DNA of 5,945 nt from Actinomycetes bacterium (GTDB lineage: Bacteria; Actinomycetota; Coriobacteriia; Anaerosomatales; JAJZPX01): positions 1 to 5,945 of the forward strand of contig JAJZPX010000136.1 in NCBI GenBank assembly GCA_021811025.1, in the 5' to 3' direction. A program made the translations under genes and the position numbers. Under the pieces are notes generated by a model. That model had not been told where the DNA came from, ran no database searches, and saw only the letters and a program-made list of their open reading frames with translations. Below are positions 5,254-5,945 of this stretch, piece after piece. The first letter of the stretch is position 1. The number at the start of each line of letters is the position of its first letter.

Positions 5254-5732
5254 TTCCGCTCGCCTCCTCCGACGATGACCAGCGTCGCCACGAGCGCGGC
5301 GAGCAGCAGGACGCCCAGCAGCTCGAACGCCGGCAGCATCGGCCCGAGCAGCGTGGCGCCGAGATCCGCCTGCGCGGCCTGAGCGCCCGGCGGCCGGAAG
5401 TCGCGCAGCGTGAGCGCCAGCACCGCCGCCATGCCCGCGGCGACGGCCGCCGCGGCGAGATCGAAGCCTCCGGGCGCGAGCAGCCTTCCTCGGCCGTCTC
5501 TCGAGAGCAGCAGCAGGGCGAACAGCACCAGCACCAGCACGCCGCCGACGTACACGAAGACCTGCGCGGCGGCCAGGAAACCCATGCCGTAGTAGAGGTA
5601 GAGCCCGGCGACGGCGAGCAGGAACGCCCCGAGGCCGACCACCAGCCGAAGGGCGTCGCGCGAGAACACGACGGCGGCCGCGCCCGCGAGCGCGAACGCG
5701 CCGAGCAGCCAGAAGGTCACGGTCGCGCTCAC
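5250..5732 (-). CDS. nuoJ: NADH-quinone oxidoreductase subunit J (complex I)
   Basis: NuoJ is a five-helix subunit next to NuoH and NuoK. Its third helix changes shape during turnover and helps connect quinone chemistry to proton pumping. The 160-residue product is of usual bacterial size or slightly short (E. coli 184). Helices fall at about 5-24, 27-47, 50-76, 90-109 and 136-155. Helix 3 carries the conserved AAQVFVYVGGVLVLVLF pattern with Tyr61, and the last helix the FELLGVLLLAALVATLV pattern. GTG at 5732 is the chosen start: it overlaps the nuoI stop as GTGA and has GGAGGGG 8 nt upstream. No ATG appears before residue 50. The frame is open further upstream, but that part is Arg-rich and belongs to nuoI in another frame. 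The stop TGA overlaps the nuoK start by 4 nt. Confidence 0.96.
   Translation of the reverse strand: MSATVTFWLLGAFALAGAAAVVFSRDALRLVVGLGAFLLAVAGLYLYYGMGFLAAAQVFVYVGGVLVLVLFALLLLSRDGRGRLLAPGGFDLAAAAVAAGMAAVLALTLRDFRPPGAQAAQADLGATLLGPMLPAFELLGVLLLAALVATLVIVGGGERK
5263..5270 (-). promoter_or_regulatory. Ribosome binding site of nuoK
   Basis: GGAGGAGG on the minus strand ends 9 nt before GTG 5253 and 18 nt before the alternative ATG 5244, so it supports the GTG start. The bases also encode the Gly-Gly-Gly in the C terminus of NuoJ (GGGERK). Confidence 0.7.
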
Positions 5733-5945
5733 CGCCGCGTCCCCTCCCTCCGCGGCGCGGGGCACGACGGCGATTCGACGCCGTCGCGGCCGGTCGCCCG
5801 CGTCCCGTCTCCGCCGCGGAGCATCTCGCCCTTGTCGAACACCATGAGCGGGCGATGGTAGAACGAAAGCTCGTACTGCCCCGTGTGCGTGAGCGCGTTC
5901 GTCGGGCACTGCTCGGCGCACAGCCCGCAGAACGCGCACTTCGAC
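5729..5945 (-). CDS. nuoI: NADH-quinone oxidoreductase subunit I, 3' part (complex I)
   Basis: Only the last 71 residues are in the window; the gene continues past the right edge. NuoI is the ferredoxin-like subunit with two [4Fe-4S] clusters that pass electrons toward the terminal cluster N2 and quinone. The visible part begins at the second cluster motif, KCAFCGLCAEQCPTNAL, with the full Cys-x2-Cys-x2-Cys-x3-Cys-Pro pattern. The family-typical segment YELSFYHRPLMVFDKGEML follows. The final 29 residues form an Arg/Gly-rich, non-conserved-looking tail (RGGDGTRATGRD onward) containing one further cysteine in SPSCPAP. The end of that tail (RREGTRR) is encoded by the purine-rich bases that serve as the nuoJ ribosome binding site. 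The stop TGA (5731-5729) overlaps the nuoJ GTG by 4 nt. Confidence 0.95.
   Translation of the reverse strand, partial: SKCAFCGLCAEQCPTNALTHTGQYELSFYHRPLMVFDKGEMLRGGDGTRATGRDGVESPSCPAPRREGTRR
5741..5751 (-). promoter_or_regulatory. Ribosome binding site of nuoJ
   Basis: GGAGGGAGGGG on the minus strand holds two overlapping GGAGG motifs. The nearer (5747-5743) is 10 nt before GTG 5732, which supports that start although it is not ATG. The same bases code for the Arg-Arg-Glu-Gly near the C terminus of NuoI. Confidence 0.65.

Noticed and set aside
2939..5278. Plus-strand open frame of 779 codons opposite nuoK, nuoL and the start of nuoM
   Set aside because: Same composition artefact; no ribosome binding site or recognisable motif, and the opposite strand encodes conserved complex I subunits throughout.
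1..5945. CRISPR array, insertion sequence, tRNA or rRNA genes, phage or defence genes
   Set aside because: No spaced repeats, terminal inverted repeats, tRNA-like folds or foreign-looking coding regions were seen; the window is filled by complex I genes and one short intergenic region.

Overview
This very GC-rich window (roughly 70% GC by eye, not counted) is the distal end of a bacterial respiratory complex I (NADH-quinone oxidoreductase, type I) operon. It lies entirely on the minus strand. Reading leftward from the right edge, the order is nuoI (3' end only), nuoJ, nuoK, nuoL, nuoM and nuoN. This is the standard order of the membrane-arm genes. nuoJ to nuoN are complete, have family-typical lengths and keep the charged residues known for proton translocation. 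The host could be an actinobacterium or another GC-rich phylum; I cannot fix it from this stretch. Genes nuoA to nuoH would be expected beyond the right edge. The window therefore cannot show whether this is the 14-subunit NADH-oxidising enzyme or an 11-subunit form lacking NuoEFG.

The genes are packed as one translationally coupled unit. I/J and J/K overlap as GTGA, K/L overlaps as ATGA, L/M is separated by 5 nt with the nuoL stop inside the nuoM Shine-Dalgarno, and M/N abuts as TAG|ATG. Each ribosome binding site is written into the last codons of the gene before it. NuoJ and NuoK border the junction with the hydrophilic arm. NuoL, NuoM and NuoN are the three antiporter-like pumps. NuoI carries Fe-S clusters near the quinone site.

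The left 206 bases hold no recognisable large gene but are not empty. On the minus strand, in order, they contain a perfect TGTGA-N6-TCACA site of the Crp type (155-170), a -35/-10 pair with 17-bp spacing (142-147 and 119-124), a Shine-Dalgarno with a six-codon proline-rich ORF (79-112), and an intrinsic terminator (42-80). The terminator probably ends the nuo transcript. The promoter in front of it makes the set look like either a short regulated RNA or a leader-peptide attenuator for a gene beyond the left edge. This is the only part of the window that looks potentially new. The coding part is ordinary complex I, apart from an acidic, proline-rich loop with a small internal repeat in NuoN.
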